This document shows positions 26,115-34,328 of a DNA stretch of 64,000 bases, piece by piece. A program made the position numbers and the translations under genes. The DNA is taken from assembly GCA_022764165.1 (NCBI GenBank), contig JALERM010000104.1, positions 31,704-95,703 on the forward strand. Reading direction: 5' to 3'. The notes beneath the pieces were generated by a model. It was given only the letters and a program-made list of their open reading frames with translations, ran no database searches and was not told the DNA's origin. Origin of the DNA: Eubacterium sp. (GTDB taxonomy: Bacteria; Bacillota; Clostridia; Lachnospirales; Lachnospiraceae). Positions within the stretch are counted from its first letter, which is position 1. Every line of letters starts with the position of its first letter.

Positions 26115-26966
26115 TTACCTCTTTGTCAGCTTTTTCGCTATCCATCCGGAACATGCATTAATTAAAAGAACGACTACCATCAACACAACAGCTGATGCAT
26201 AGGCCTGATCCATATACAATCCTTCAGATAACAGTGCATACATATGTACAGCCAGCGTTCTTCCTGAATCCATCAGGCTGCCCGGAACTTTGGCAATTGT
26301 TCCAGCTGTAAACATCAGAGCGGCTGTCTCGCCTACTACTCTTCCTATTCCCAATATGATACCGGATACAATGCCCGGAACTGCCGATGGCAAAATAATT
26401 TTGAAAATCGTACGCAGTTTTCCGGCTCCCAGTCCAAAACTGCCTTCCCGGAAAGAATCAGGTACGGAAAGCAATGCTTCTTCCGTCGTGCGCATAATCA
26501 GTGGTAAAATCATGATTGCCAGGGTCAGGGCACCTCCGAGGAATGTATAACCCCAACCGAAAAATACAGCAAAAAACAGATAACCGAACAGACCGTATAC
26601 GATTGAAGGAATTCCCTGAAGAGTTTCGGTGGTAACACGTACGATCTTTACCAGTTTATTTCCTTTTTTGGCGTATTCTACAAGATAAATCGCTGCTCCA
26701 ACACCCACAGGAACTGCAAATACCAAAACCAGAACAACCATCATCAGCGTATTGACAATAGCCGGCAGCATGGAAACATTTTTCGTGTTATATTCCCAGG
26801 CAAACTGCTCCGGTGTCAGATTCGGAATTCCCTTAATCAGAATATATCCTACCAGACAAACAGTGATTCCTACCGTAAATATCGTTGAAATTACCATCAG
26901 AAGTCTCAGAAGCAGTGAAAATGGATGATATTTGTATGTTTCAATTCTTTCATTAAACGAATTCAT
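26115..26966 (-). CDS. pstA: Phosphate ABC transporter permease PstA
   Basis: A 283-residue inner-membrane permease with about six transmembrane segments. The EAA loop around RTTEEALLSVPDSFREGSFG and GLGAGKLRTIFKIILPSAVPG match PstA. The ATG at 26966 overlaps the pstC stop as ATGA, with GAGGAGGG upstream; an earlier in-frame codon at 26996 lies within pstC and lacks such support. Confidence 0.96.
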   Translation of the reverse strand: MNSFNERIETYKYHPFSLLLRLLMVISTIFTVGITVCLVGYILIKGIPNLTPEQFAWEYNTKNVSMLPAIVNTLMMVVLVLVFAVPVGVGAAIYLVEYAKKGNKLVKIVRVTTETLQGIPSIVYGLFGYLFFAVFFGWGYTFLGGALTLAIMILPLIMRTTEEALLSVPDSFREGSFGLGAGKLRTIFKIILPSAVPGIVSGIILGIGRVVGETAALMFTAGTIAKVPGSLMDSGRTLAVHMYALLSEGLYMDQAYASAVVLMVVVLLINACSGWIAKKLTKR

Positions 26967-27814
26967 CCCTTGTCCCTCCTCTGCAATGCTGAACAACAGC
27001 TATTTAACATCAGGATCAGCACAAATAATACAACTGCTGTGGCAATCAATGCCTCGCGGTGCAGATCGGCTGCATATCCCATTTCCATAACAATATTAGC
27101 TGTCAATGTACGAACACCGGATAACAGGCTGTTCGGTATGACTGGCTGGTTTCCCGCTACCATGATGACTGCCATGGTCTCACCGATTGCTCTTCCGATA
27201 CCAAGCACAATTCCTGCCAGAATACCTGACTTTGCACCTGGAAGAACTGCACTGAACACGCTCCTCTCCGGAGTGGCACCAAGGGCAAGTGAACCCTCAT
27301 AATAGGATTCCGGCACTGCCCGGATGTTGCTCTCTGCAACAGTTATAATTGTGGGGAGAATCATAATACCCAAAAGAATTGATGCCGTCACTACACTTTT
27401 TCCGTTTCCGCCAAACGTTTTCTGCATCAGCGGTACAATCACTACCAATCCGAAAAATCCATATACGATAGAAGGAATTCCGGCCATCAGCTCTACTGCC
27501 GGTTTTACAATTCGATAAACCTTTGGGCTGCAGAATTTTGCCAGGTAAACGGCTGCAAAAAATCCAATGGGTACACCGATTACAATTGCACCTACTGTCA
27601 CATAGATGCTGCCGATGATCATCGGCAAGATGCCAAAAATATTATTGTTGGGTTTCCATTTCTGTCCCAACAGGAATTTCAATGGACCAATTTCTGCAAT
27701 GGCTGGAAGGCCATTGGCAAACATAAATACACAAATCAGAATTACTGCCAGAATTGACATGCAGGCTGTCAATAAAAATACAACCTGCATGATAAGTTCT
27801 TTTGTTTCTTTCAT
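26963..27814 (-). CDS. pstC: Phosphate ABC transporter permease PstC
   Basis: A 283-residue permease, the partner of PstA. Membrane segments begin at about residue 10. The family stretch MAGIPSIVYGFFGLVVIVPL is present, as is the EAA loop containing PESYYEGSLALGATPER. It is 50 bp downstream of pstS and overlaps pstA by four bases. Confidence 0.96.
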   Translation of the reverse strand: MKETKELIMQVVFLLTACMSILAVILICVFMFANGLPAIAEIGPLKFLLGQKWKPNNNIFGILPMIIGSIYVTVGAIVIGVPIGFFAAVYLAKFCSPKVYRIVKPAVELMAGIPSIVYGFFGLVVIVPLMQKTFGGNGKSVVTASILLGIMILPTIITVAESNIRAVPESYYEGSLALGATPERSVFSAVLPGAKSGILAGIVLGIGRAIGETMAVIMVAGNQPVIPNSLLSGVRTLTANIVMEMGYAADLHREALIATAVVLFVLILMLNSCCSALQRRDKG

Positions 27815-27864
27815 GTTATCTCCTTTTTCACCAGTTTACAGAAAGATTCAGAAGTATTGTCAGA

Positions 27865-28824
27865 TTATTTAATATCTGACCAGTCCTGTGTCTCACCGGT
27901 GAAGATAGAGCGTACCTGTTCAGAAGTCATATCGCTGATCGGATTATTCAAATTGACAATAACAGCGATTCCATCCAGTGCGATTGCCTGAGCAGTGATA
28001 CCTTCAGATGCTTCACTGTCCTTCAGTTCTCTGGATGCCATACCGATATCACAGATTCCTTCGATTGCGGAATTGACACCTGTGGTAGAATCACTCTGCT
28101 GAACTTCAATTTCTACATCCGGGTTCACAGCCATATAAGCTTCTTTCAGTTTTTCCATCACCGGTGTTACAGAAGAAGAACCTGCAACCGTTACCTTTCC
28201 TGAAAGACCGGAAGCTTCATAAGCACCTTCATTTCCCTGACTGATATAACCATTATCTTCAACAACAGCCTGTCCGTCTTCGCTCATAATATATTTCACA
28301 AAGTCAGCTGCTACTTCGCTCAGACCTTCTTTTGTTACAATATTGAATGGACGGGAAATCTTGTATGTACCGCTCTTGATATTGTCAACTGTTGCTTCTG
28401 CACCGTCAATGTTCAGTGCCTTTACAGAATCATTCAGAGAACCAAGAGAAACATATCCGATAGCATATTCATTTCCCTGTACCGTTGTCATCATAACGGA
28501 AGTGCTGTTGGTGATCTCTGCCAGGTCTGTGGTATTGTCAATTTTATTACCATCTGCATCCTTTGTTTCAATGCCAAAAAGTTCAATAAATGCACCTCTG
28601 GTACCGGAACCATCTTCTCTGGATACAGGACTGATCATACCTGAGAAGTCTGTACTTTCTTCTACTGTATTATCTGCTTCTTCTGCAGCACCTGTTTCTT
28701 CTGCTTCTGTATTCTGTGTAGTGTCTGCTGCAGTATCATCTGCTTTTTCTGTTGCTCCACAACCAACCATCATGATGGCCGAAACTGCCAGTGCTGTTCC
28801 TAATGCCAAAAATCTTTTTTTCAT
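27865..28824 (-). CDS. pstS: Phosphate-binding lipoprotein PstS
   Basis: A 319-residue substrate-binding protein. The signal peptide ends with the lipobox-type MMVGC, so it is a membrane-anchored lipoprotein. An acidic linker rich in T/E/A follows (about residues 25-58). Phosphate-binding loops include SREDGSGTRGAF and VAGSSSVTPVMEKL with later GMASREL. The order is unusual for simple PstS: the SREDGSGTRG loop precedes VAGSSSVTPV, whereas in many PstS proteins the GSSTV-type loop is near the N-terminus. This resembles a domain-swapped or duplicated PBP_like layout and is worth checking. A promoter with possible PhoP sites lies upstream. Confidence 0.9.
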   Translation of the reverse strand: MKKRFLALGTALAVSAIMMVGCGATEKADDTAADTTQNTEAEETGAAEEADNTVEESTDFSGMISPVSREDGSGTRGAFIELFGIETKDADGNKIDNTTDLAEITNSTSVMMTTVQGNEYAIGYVSLGSLNDSVKALNIDGAEATVDNIKSGTYKISRPFNIVTKEGLSEVAADFVKYIMSEDGQAVVEDNGYISQGNEGAYEASGLSGKVTVAGSSSVTPVMEKLKEAYMAVNPDVEIEVQQSDSTTGVNSAIEGICDIGMASRELKDSEASEGITAQAIALDGIAVIVNLNNPISDMTSEQVRSIFTGETQDWSDIK

Positions 28825-28885
28825 AATATAAATTCCTCCTGAATTTTGTCTATCTTTGTCATACTTGCTTTATCTGACAAAAGCT

Positions 28886-28931
28886 AGTATATAGAAGTAA
28901 TGTTAAATGCCCAACCATGATTTTGTTAAAT
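28886..28931 (-). promoter_or_regulatory. pstS promoter with two ATTTAACA repeats (possible PhoP box)
   Basis: The minus strand has a TATACT -10 box at 28891-28886 and a poor -35. Two identical ATTTAACA direct repeats lie 23 bp apart (28908-28901 and 28931-28924), resembling TTAACA units of PhoP boxes at two helical turns. Phosphate control is inference. Confidence 0.4.
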
Positions 28932-28976
28932 CCTGGTCAAAACTTTTTGGCTTTTGTAAAAAATGATGTAATAAAA

Positions 28977-29022
28977 ATACGCCCGGAAAGACGCATTTGA
29001 TCTGCATTCTTTCCAGACGTAT
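28977..29022 (-). terminator. Terminator of the nrdG-dut transcript
   Basis: An imperfect 14-bp stem (28977-28990 with 29009-29022), directly after the dut stop, is followed on the minus strand by TTTTTATT. Confidence 0.75.
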
Positions 29023-29023
29023 G

Positions 29024-29539
29024 TTATTTTCCGGTGGTGCTTCCCAGCCCGCCGTTTCTTTTTTCTGTTGCCTCATCGTCCACAGTGATTCCATATTCCA
29101 GGAAAATCCCCTGCATAAAGCCTTCTCCCGCTTTCAGCACGACCGTTTTTCCTTCTTTGCTGTCGTTGGTTATTTTTGCAAATATATGGCCTTCGTTATC
29201 CGAATAAAAGTAGTCACTGTCTATGATTCCTACGGTGTTATTCAGCTGCAGACGGTATTTGAATCCCAGTCCGCTTCGTGGATACAGGTTTAAAACCCAG
29301 TCTTCCTGCATTTCCGCACGGATACCGGTAGGTATTTTAATGGTCTCGCCCGGCTGCAAGGTCACATCCACCGGAGTAAAAAAATCATATCCTGCACTCC
29401 CGGTTGTTGCTCTCCTGGGCATACGGATGGATTCGTAAATATCACGGACTTCGGTTTCTTTCTGTTCTCCAAAAGTATCTGTCCATCCTTCCAGAAACTG
29501 CTGAAAGCTTACTTTATGAAACTTTGCTATTCTTTTCAT
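29024..29539 (-). CDS. dut: Deoxyuridine triphosphatase (dUTPase)
   Basis: A 171-residue trimeric-type dUTPase that hydrolyses dUTP to dUMP, keeping uracil out of DNA. The five motifs are visible: ATTGSAGYDFFTP, PRSGLGFK, NNTVGIIDSDYF, a motif 4 region around KAGEGFMQGIF, and the C-terminal RNGGLGSTTGK, which closes over the active site. The ATG at 29539 has GGAGG upstream and lies 14 nt after nrdG. The insertion of about 10 residues near motif 3 (YSDNEGH) fits the clostridial form. Confidence 0.94.
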   Translation of the reverse strand: MKRIAKFHKVSFQQFLEGWTDTFGEQKETEVRDIYESIRMPRRATTGSAGYDFFTPVDVTLQPGETIKIPTGIRAEMQEDWVLNLYPRSGLGFKYRLQLNNTVGIIDSDYFYSDNEGHIFAKITNDSKEGKTVVLKAGEGFMQGIFLEYGITVDDEATEKRNGGLGSTTGK

Positions 29540-29553
29540 TTTTTCCTCCTGTT

Positions 29554-30042
29554 TTATGCGTGAAGTACGATCAGGCCCAGTTCCAGTGTCTTTGGCACAT
29601 CGATGACTCTCTGGTTGGGACTTCCTTTCCACATCAGATTGACATCCCGGGATGCCAGATCAAATTTTCCGTCTACCACCACATCCAGATAAGGAATGAT
29701 TTCCAGATTACGGATTTTCTCCCATGTGTATCCGGTATAAAGCCAGATTGTCTTGTCAGGATATTTTTTCTTGATTTCTTTCGCCAGTTCGGTCACGTCC
29801 TGTACGTTCCTCTCATGCAGCGGATCACCGCCGCTGAATGTTATTCCTTCTATATAAGATTGATCCAGCTGTTCAAAAATTTCTTCCTTATCTTTCTGTT
29901 CAAATGGAATCCCTCCGTCCGGATCCCATGTAATAGGATTCTGACAGCCTTTACAGTGATGACTGCATCCAGCCACCCACAAAACAACTCTCAGCCCATC
30001 ACCATTCAGCATGTCATCTTTTGTAATATTATGATATCTCAT
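29554..30042 (-). CDS. nrdG: Anaerobic ribonucleotide reductase activating protein
   Basis: A 162-residue radical-SAM protein. The cluster motif is in VAGCSHHCKGCQN (CxxxCxxC), followed by ITFSGGDPLHERN and VVVDGKFD. It uses SAM and a [4Fe-4S] cluster to install the glycyl radical on class III ribonucleotide reductase. The start MRYHNITKDDMLNG is the typical family N-terminus. The open frame extends upstream to 30165 but that part is hairpin-rich and not family-like. The ribosome site is weak (AAAGGA about 13 nt away). nrdD is not adjacent, which is unusual; dut follows as the next gene. Confidence 0.92.
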   Translation of the reverse strand: MRYHNITKDDMLNGDGLRVVLWVAGCSHHCKGCQNPITWDPDGGIPFEQKDKEEIFEQLDQSYIEGITFSGGDPLHERNVQDVTELAKEIKKKYPDKTIWLYTGYTWEKIRNLEIIPYLDVVVDGKFDLASRDVNLMWKGSPNQRVIDVPKTLELGLIVLHA

Positions 30043-30087
30043 CACTTGTTCAGCGTCCTTTCCCTTCAAGTATTTATAGCCATGTTT

Positions 30088-30194
30088 ATCTTGAAACAAG
30101 ATAAAGCCTCCGGCGGATTGCAGAGGTGCGCAGATGTATTGTGTCATGCAAAGCATGACGCGCACCTCGCAGCAAGTACGCTGAGGCGTACTTG
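30088..30194 (-). other. Multi-hairpin leader before nrdG
   Basis: Between the NUDIX stop and nrdG there are three nested or adjacent inverted repeats: 30173-30181 with 30186-30194 (CAAGTACGC arm), 30123-30131 with 30160-30168 (GAGGTGCGC arm), the latter enclosing 30143-30149 with 30153-30159 (GTCATGC arm). A fourth small one, ATCTTGTTTCAAGAT, lies at about 30089-30103. Terminator, attenuator or RNA processing role is unresolved. Confidence 0.55.
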
Positions 30195-30210
30195 AATTAT
30201 TATACTTGAA

Positions 30211-31236
30211 TCAGCCGCAATTGTCCATGAATTTTTCGATGAGTTCCAGTTCATCCGGGTAAATGCAGTTGGGCAGACTTCCATCCGCTATCCGTTTTCT
30301 GCATTCCTGCAAATCCATCCAGCGGACTTCTTCGACTTCACTTTTCTGCAGGCAGAGCTGTTCAATCTGTACCGGTTCCTGATAAATATATACCGAGCTG
30401 ATTTCATAATCATGAAATGGCTTTCCGTGGAAATTCCCCTGGAATCCTCCCTGATGATAACCTGCAAAATGCAATTGTTCCGGTTTTGCCTGAATGCCCA
30501 GTTCTTCTTCCAGTTCTCTCACTGCCGCCGGCAGGTATTCATCACCTGCCGCCACATGACCGGCAGAAGAAATATCATAGCAGCCGGGATTAGAATCTTT
30601 TTCGGCACTCCTTTTCTGAAGGAGAAGGTCTACGCCGCCGGAGGTATTTTCTCTTACAATCCAGGTATGTACGGTGGCATGAGGACTTCCGTCACGATGT
30701 GCCACCCCACGCTCCCGGACGATACCGGTTTTACTTCCATCCGGATTGAGCACATCAAACAGCTCCATCGGCGTTCCGTTCAGTGCTGCGTAAGACAGTA
30801 CATCTTCCCTATTATATACCAGTTTCAAAGAAAAGAAGTTTTCTTCCTCATCCAGAAGACGGAAAAAGATTTTATCTCCTTCCCACAGATTCAAATGCAG
30901 TACTTCTTTCTTATCCACCCACTCCAATATGCCTTCGTCACACTCATGAGGCTCCCCTTCAAATCCATCGGCGGTATACAGAGACATGTATTCCACAACG
31001 TCTTGTCCATAAACAAAAGTCACCAGGCCACGGTAGCGATAGGAAGTCAGATGATAGCCCGTCTCCTCCCAGACTTCCCGGAGCAGACACTCTTCCGGAC
31101 TTTCCTGATATTCAAAATGACCTCCCACACCAATCCACTTATCTTTATTCACATCATTTTTCTTCACGGTTCGGTGAAGCATTAAGTATTTACCATCTTT
31201 TTCTATATAACAAAGTGTACTCATCCGTACTGCCAT
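30211..31236 (-). CDS. Fusion of two NUDIX hydrolase domains
   Basis: A 341-residue protein with two complete NUDIX boxes. The first, GGHFEYQESPEECLLREVWE plus ETG, lies at about residue 35-60 in a MutT-like (8-oxo-dGTP type) domain. The second, AGHVAAGDEYLPAAVRELEE plus ELG, lies near residue 230 in an IDI/YfcD-like domain that begins around DVLNPDGSKTGIVRERG. Each box keeps the REx2EE core needed for metal binding. Substrates are unknown; nucleotide sanitation is reasonable for the first. The ATG at 31236 has AAGGAG about 10 nt upstream. The fusion may represent two ancestral neighbouring genes. Confidence 0.88.
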   Translation of the reverse strand: MAVRMSTLCYIEKDGKYLMLHRTVKKNDVNKDKWIGVGGHFEYQESPEECLLREVWEETGYHLTSYRYRGLVTFVYGQDVVEYMSLYTADGFEGEPHECDEGILEWVDKKEVLHLNLWEGDKIFFRLLDEEENFFSLKLVYNREDVLSYAALNGTPMELFDVLNPDGSKTGIVRERGVAHRDGSPHATVHTWIVRENTSGGVDLLLQKRSAEKDSNPGCYDISSAGHVAAGDEYLPAAVRELEEELGIQAKPEQLHFAGYHQGGFQGNFHGKPFHDYEISSVYIYQEPVQIEQLCLQKSEVEEVRWMDLQECRKRIADGSLPNCIYPDELELIEKFMDNCG

Positions 31237-31276
31237 TCTTTTAACACTCCTTTTCATTACTTATTTGCTGAGTGGG

Positions 31277-31334
31277 GTGACCAGGGGACGGGTACATAGT
31301 CACTGAAGTGACTATGTACCCGTCCCCCGGTCAC
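31277..31334. repeat. 58-bp near-perfect palindrome
   Basis: Arms of 28 bp (31277-31304 with 31307-31334, one mismatch) with a 2-nt centre. Each arm contains GGGGACGGGTACATAGTCAC-like sequence. It lies between the oppA terminator and the NUDIX gene's 5' side, belonging to neither. It has the look of a dispersed REP-type element; identity with known families needs a search. Confidence 0.8.
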
Positions 31335-31344
31335 TTGGAATCTG

Positions 31345-31392
31345 AGAAAAATTGCCCCGGGGATTTTTAAAAATCCCCGGGGCAATTTTTCT
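31345..31392. terminator. oppA terminator, CCCCGGGG family
   Basis: A perfect stem of at least 23 bp (31345-31367 with 31370-31392) starts 9 bp past the oppA stop, with A/T-rich ends in both directions. Confidence 0.85.
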
Positions 31393-31400
31393 ATTCATTA

Positions 31401-33185
31401 TTATCTACCAAACTGCATGTCGTTGTTACCAGAATCGGTTGTCCACATTTCAAGCATGTTGATCGGGTCGTTGTAGTCTGCCAGCCATCCTTCACGACAG
31501 AAGTCGAACTGTCCGTTCTTTCTTTCGTCCAGGAATACGGACCACTCACGAGTTTCCACATCCAGTGTGATACCGATTGCTGCGAAATCCTGCTGCATGG
31601 ATTCACCAATCTTAACGTTTCCTTCGGAATCGTTGGTCAGGTATGTCATGGTGATTGGTGTGTCAGCAGACAGCATACCATTCTCATCGAATTCATATCC
31701 TGCGCTCTTCAGCAGCTCGATTGCTTTTTCTGTATCAACGTTTGCTGCATCATAGTATCCAACGGCGTCTTCTACCGGATAAGTATAATCGTCATCGTTT
31801 ACTCTGAACTCTCCGCCGTTGCCATCAGCCATTCCGGTAGGAATGAAAGTAGCTGCTACTTCCTGTCCTGCCTGTGCAATGGTATCAACGATGTACTGAC
31901 GGTCAATCAGAAGGCTGAATGCCTGTCTCATAGCTTTTGCCTGTGCAACAGTTTTTCCTTTGAACAGATCGCTGTTTACGTTAAATCCACAGTAGTAAGT
32001 TCCCAGAGTAGGAATCTTGTAGTAATCTTCCTGAGTAGATACATTTTTCATCTCGTCTGTCGGGATGGTATCGATGAACTGCAGAGAACCATCTTTGTAA
32101 GCATTGAAGATAGCTGCGTCATCATCGCTCAGCATGAACTGGATTTTTTCCAGAGATACTGCATCTGCATTGTAGTAGTTCGGGTTTTTCTCATAAGTCA
32201 TAGACTCGTTGTGTTTCCACTCGGTACATACGAAAGGACCGGAGGTAACGAATCCAGCTTCCAGAGCCCATGCACCAGGATTTTCATCAGCACCTTCTGC
32301 TGATTCTACACTCTGCTGCGGTACCGGATAGAATGCCGGGAAAGCACACAGATCCAGGAAGTATGCACATGGAGCTGTCAGATTTACAGTAAAGGTCTTT
32401 CCATCTTCGGAAGCTTCGATATCCAGTGTTCCGTCGTCTTTCTTAGCGATACCGTCAGCCAGGTAAGAGTAGTCTGCTGCAGTGTTCGGATCAGCCATAC
32501 GCTGCCAGCTGTATGCTACGTCTTCAGCATTCAGTTCTTCACCGTCAGACCATTTCAGACCATCTTTCATAGTGAAAGTATAGGTCAGGCCGTCTTCGCT
32601 CATCTCATAGCTTTCTGCCAGATCCGGAACCAGTTCACCGTTCTCATTGTACATATACAGACCGGCGAAGGACAGGATTGCCAGGCAGGCGCCATCTACA
32701 GAAGAGTTCAGAGCCGGATCCAGTTTGTTCGGCTCGGAAGCAATCTGCAGAGCCAGTTTATTTCCCGGTGCAGTTGCGTAAGCAAAATACTTGAATCCAA
32801 ACAGGTTTGCATAAATTCCGTCTACGTCTTTGTTCTGCATATAGGAATCATTGTAATAATACAGCGGAATAACTGCCCATGTATCCATCAGCATATCCTC
32901 TGCCTCATGCATCATAGCCTCACGTTTTGCAAGGTCTGTCTCTGCTTTGATGTTTGTGATCAGTTCATCATAAGCTTCCCATGCCGGTGCTGCTTCGCTG
33001 GATGGTCCGTGAGCTTCCGCTTCGCCTTCTGTCTCAGTATCTTCTGTTCCAGCTTCATCTGTTGCTTCAGTTTCAGTAGTTTCATCTGTTTTTGCACTGT
33101 CATCTTTGCTGCTGGAACCGCATCCTGCAAGAGAACCCAGAACCATAGTAGATGCAAGCAGTGCTGCTACTAAACGCTTTTTCAT
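31401..33185 (-). CDS. oppA: Oligopeptide-binding lipoprotein OppA, apparently circularly permuted
   Basis: A 594-residue family 5 peptide-binding protein. A lipoprotein signal ends at Cys22 (GSLAGC), followed by an acidic T/E-rich linker to about residue 62. Residues ~68-138 (YDELITNIKAETDLAKREAM; MHEAEDMLMDTWAVIPLYYY; GFKYFAYAT) match the part that ends ordinary OppA proteins. The normal mature start (IASEPNKLDPALNSSVDGA) comes only at about 148. The chain then runs in normal order and stops at SGNNDMQFGR, just where the moved segment should begin. Domains are therefore complete but in permuted order. Termini of this fold lie close together, so folding is plausible. It has its own promoter and ends at a strong terminator. 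Confidence 0.88.
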   Translation of the reverse strand: MKKRLVAALLASTMVLGSLAGCGSSSKDDSAKTDETTETEATDEAGTEDTETEGEAEAHGPSSEAAPAWEAYDELITNIKAETDLAKREAMMHEAEDMLMDTWAVIPLYYYNDSYMQNKDVDGIYANLFGFKYFAYATAPGNKLALQIASEPNKLDPALNSSVDGACLAILSFAGLYMYNENGELVPDLAESYEMSEDGLTYTFTMKDGLKWSDGEELNAEDVAYSWQRMADPNTAADYSYLADGIAKKDDGTLDIEASEDGKTFTVNLTAPCAYFLDLCAFPAFYPVPQQSVESAEGADENPGAWALEAGFVTSGPFVCTEWKHNESMTYEKNPNYYNADAVSLEKIQFMLSDDDAAIFNAYKDGSLQFIDTIPTDEMKNVSTQEDYYKIPTLGTYYCGFNVNSDLFKGKTVAQAKAMRQAFSLLIDRQYIVDTIAQAGQEVAATFIPTGMADGNGGEFRVNDDDYTYPVEDAVGYYDAANVDTEKAIELLKSAGYEFDENGMLSADTPITMTYLTNDSEGNVKIGESMQQDFAAIGITLDVETREWSVFLDERKNGQFDFCREGWLADYNDPINMLEMWTTDSGNNDMQFGR

Positions 33186-33282
33186 TGTTTCTCCTCCTTT
33201 ATACTTGCCCGCAGTAACTTTTTCTAAATTCAGGACACGCCTGTAATTTTTCTGCTGCGGTATTTATATATCATGCCGCACT

Positions 33283-33296
33283 GTATACCAGTATAC
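33283..33296. promoter_or_regulatory. GTATAC palindrome in the oppA leader
   Basis: GTATACCAGTATAC is an exact 14-bp inverted repeat about 20 nt downstream of the predicted oppA transcription start. Its position suits a repressor operator; the binding protein is unknown. Confidence 0.35.
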
Positions 33297-33318
33297 AATA
33301 CGGGAAATATATATCTCA

Positions 33319-33346
33319 ATTATACATGCTTTTTACAAAAAGTCAA
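33319..33346 (-). promoter_or_regulatory. Internal promoter of oppA
   Basis: On the minus strand TTGACT (33346-33341), a 16-bp spacer and TATAAT (33324-33319) lie immediately after the oppF stop. This allows extra oppA transcription, as is common for binding proteins. Confidence 0.7.
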
Positions 33347-33347
33347 A

Positions 33348-34328
33348 CTATTTGTTCCAGCACGCTACCATATGTCCATCTCCTCTGTCAGCCAACTGAG
33401 GACATTCCATCGCACACTGCTCGGTGGCGTATTTACATCTGGTACGGAATGCACAGCCGGTCGGCATATGCAGCGGACTTGGCACATCGCCTTCCAGGAT
33501 AATTCTCTGGCGTTCCTTTGCCATCTTGGGATCTGGATAAGGAACGGCACTAAGCAGTGACTGGGTATACGGATGAAGTGGGTTGTTGTTCAGTTCATCC
33601 GCATCAGCAATTTCTACCACACGTCCCAGGTACATAACAGCGATTCTGTCAGAAATATGGTGTACGACCAACAGGTCATGGGCGATAAACAGATAGGCCA
33701 CACCCAGTTTTTCCTGCAGTTCTTCAAACATGTTAATTACCTGTGCCTGAATAGATACGTCCAGAGCGCTGACTGCCTCATCACAGACGATAAATCTGGG
33801 ATTGGTTGCCAGAGCACGGGCAATTCCGATACGCTGACGCTGTCCGCCGGAAAATTCATGGGCATAACGGGTGGCATGCTCTGCATTCAGTCCTACCAGA
33901 GACATCAGTTCCAGAATCTTATCACGGCGATCTCCTTTTGAATCATACAGCTTGTGCACATCCAGAGGTTCACCAATGATATCTTCCACCGTCATACGGG
34001 GATTCAGGGAAGAATAGGGATCCTGGAATACCATCTGCATGTCCTTTCTCATGCCGGCAATACTTTTTGCATCGACTCTCTGACCGTCAAAAAATACATC
34101 TCCGTCTGTCGGTGTATAAAGCCTGAGAAGAGAACGTCCAACGGTTGTTTTACCACATCCGGACTCTCCTACCAGTCCCAGTGTCTCACCTGGCTTAATA
34201 GAGAAAGACACACCATCAACGGCTTTCAGCGGAATGGTTTTACCAAACCCTGCTTTAATCGGAAAATACTGTTTCAACTGATTGACTTCAATCAGATTTT
34301 CTGTATTGGGTACATAGTCTTTATTCAT
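33348..34328 (-). CDS. oppF: Oligopeptide ABC transporter ATP-binding protein OppF
   Basis: A 326-residue ABC ATPase. Walker A is [15 protein letters not shown], signature [17 protein letters not shown], and Walker [15 protein letters not shown]. The C-terminal oligopeptide-transporter extension has four cysteines around [19 protein letters not shown], which bind a [4Fe-4S] cluster in related Opp/Dpp ATPases. Its ATG overlaps the oppD stop as ATGA. The gene belongs to oppBCDFA. Confidence 0.95.
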   Translation of the reverse strand: MNKDYVPNTENLIEVNQLKQYFPIKAGFGKTIPLKAVDGVSFSIKPGETLGLVGESGCGKTTVGRSLLRLYTPTDGDVFFDGQRVDAKSIAGMRKDMQMVFQDPYSSLNPRMTVEDIIGEPLDVHKLYDSKGDRRDKILELMSLVGLNAEHATRYAHEFSGGQRQRIGIARALATNPRFIVCDEAVSALDVSIQAQVINMFEELQEKLGVAYLFIAHDLLVVHHISDRIAVMYLGRVVEIADADELNNNPLHPYTQSLLSAVPYPDPKMAKERQRIILEGDVPSPLHMPTGCAFRTRCKYATEQCAMECPQLADRGDGHMVACWNK

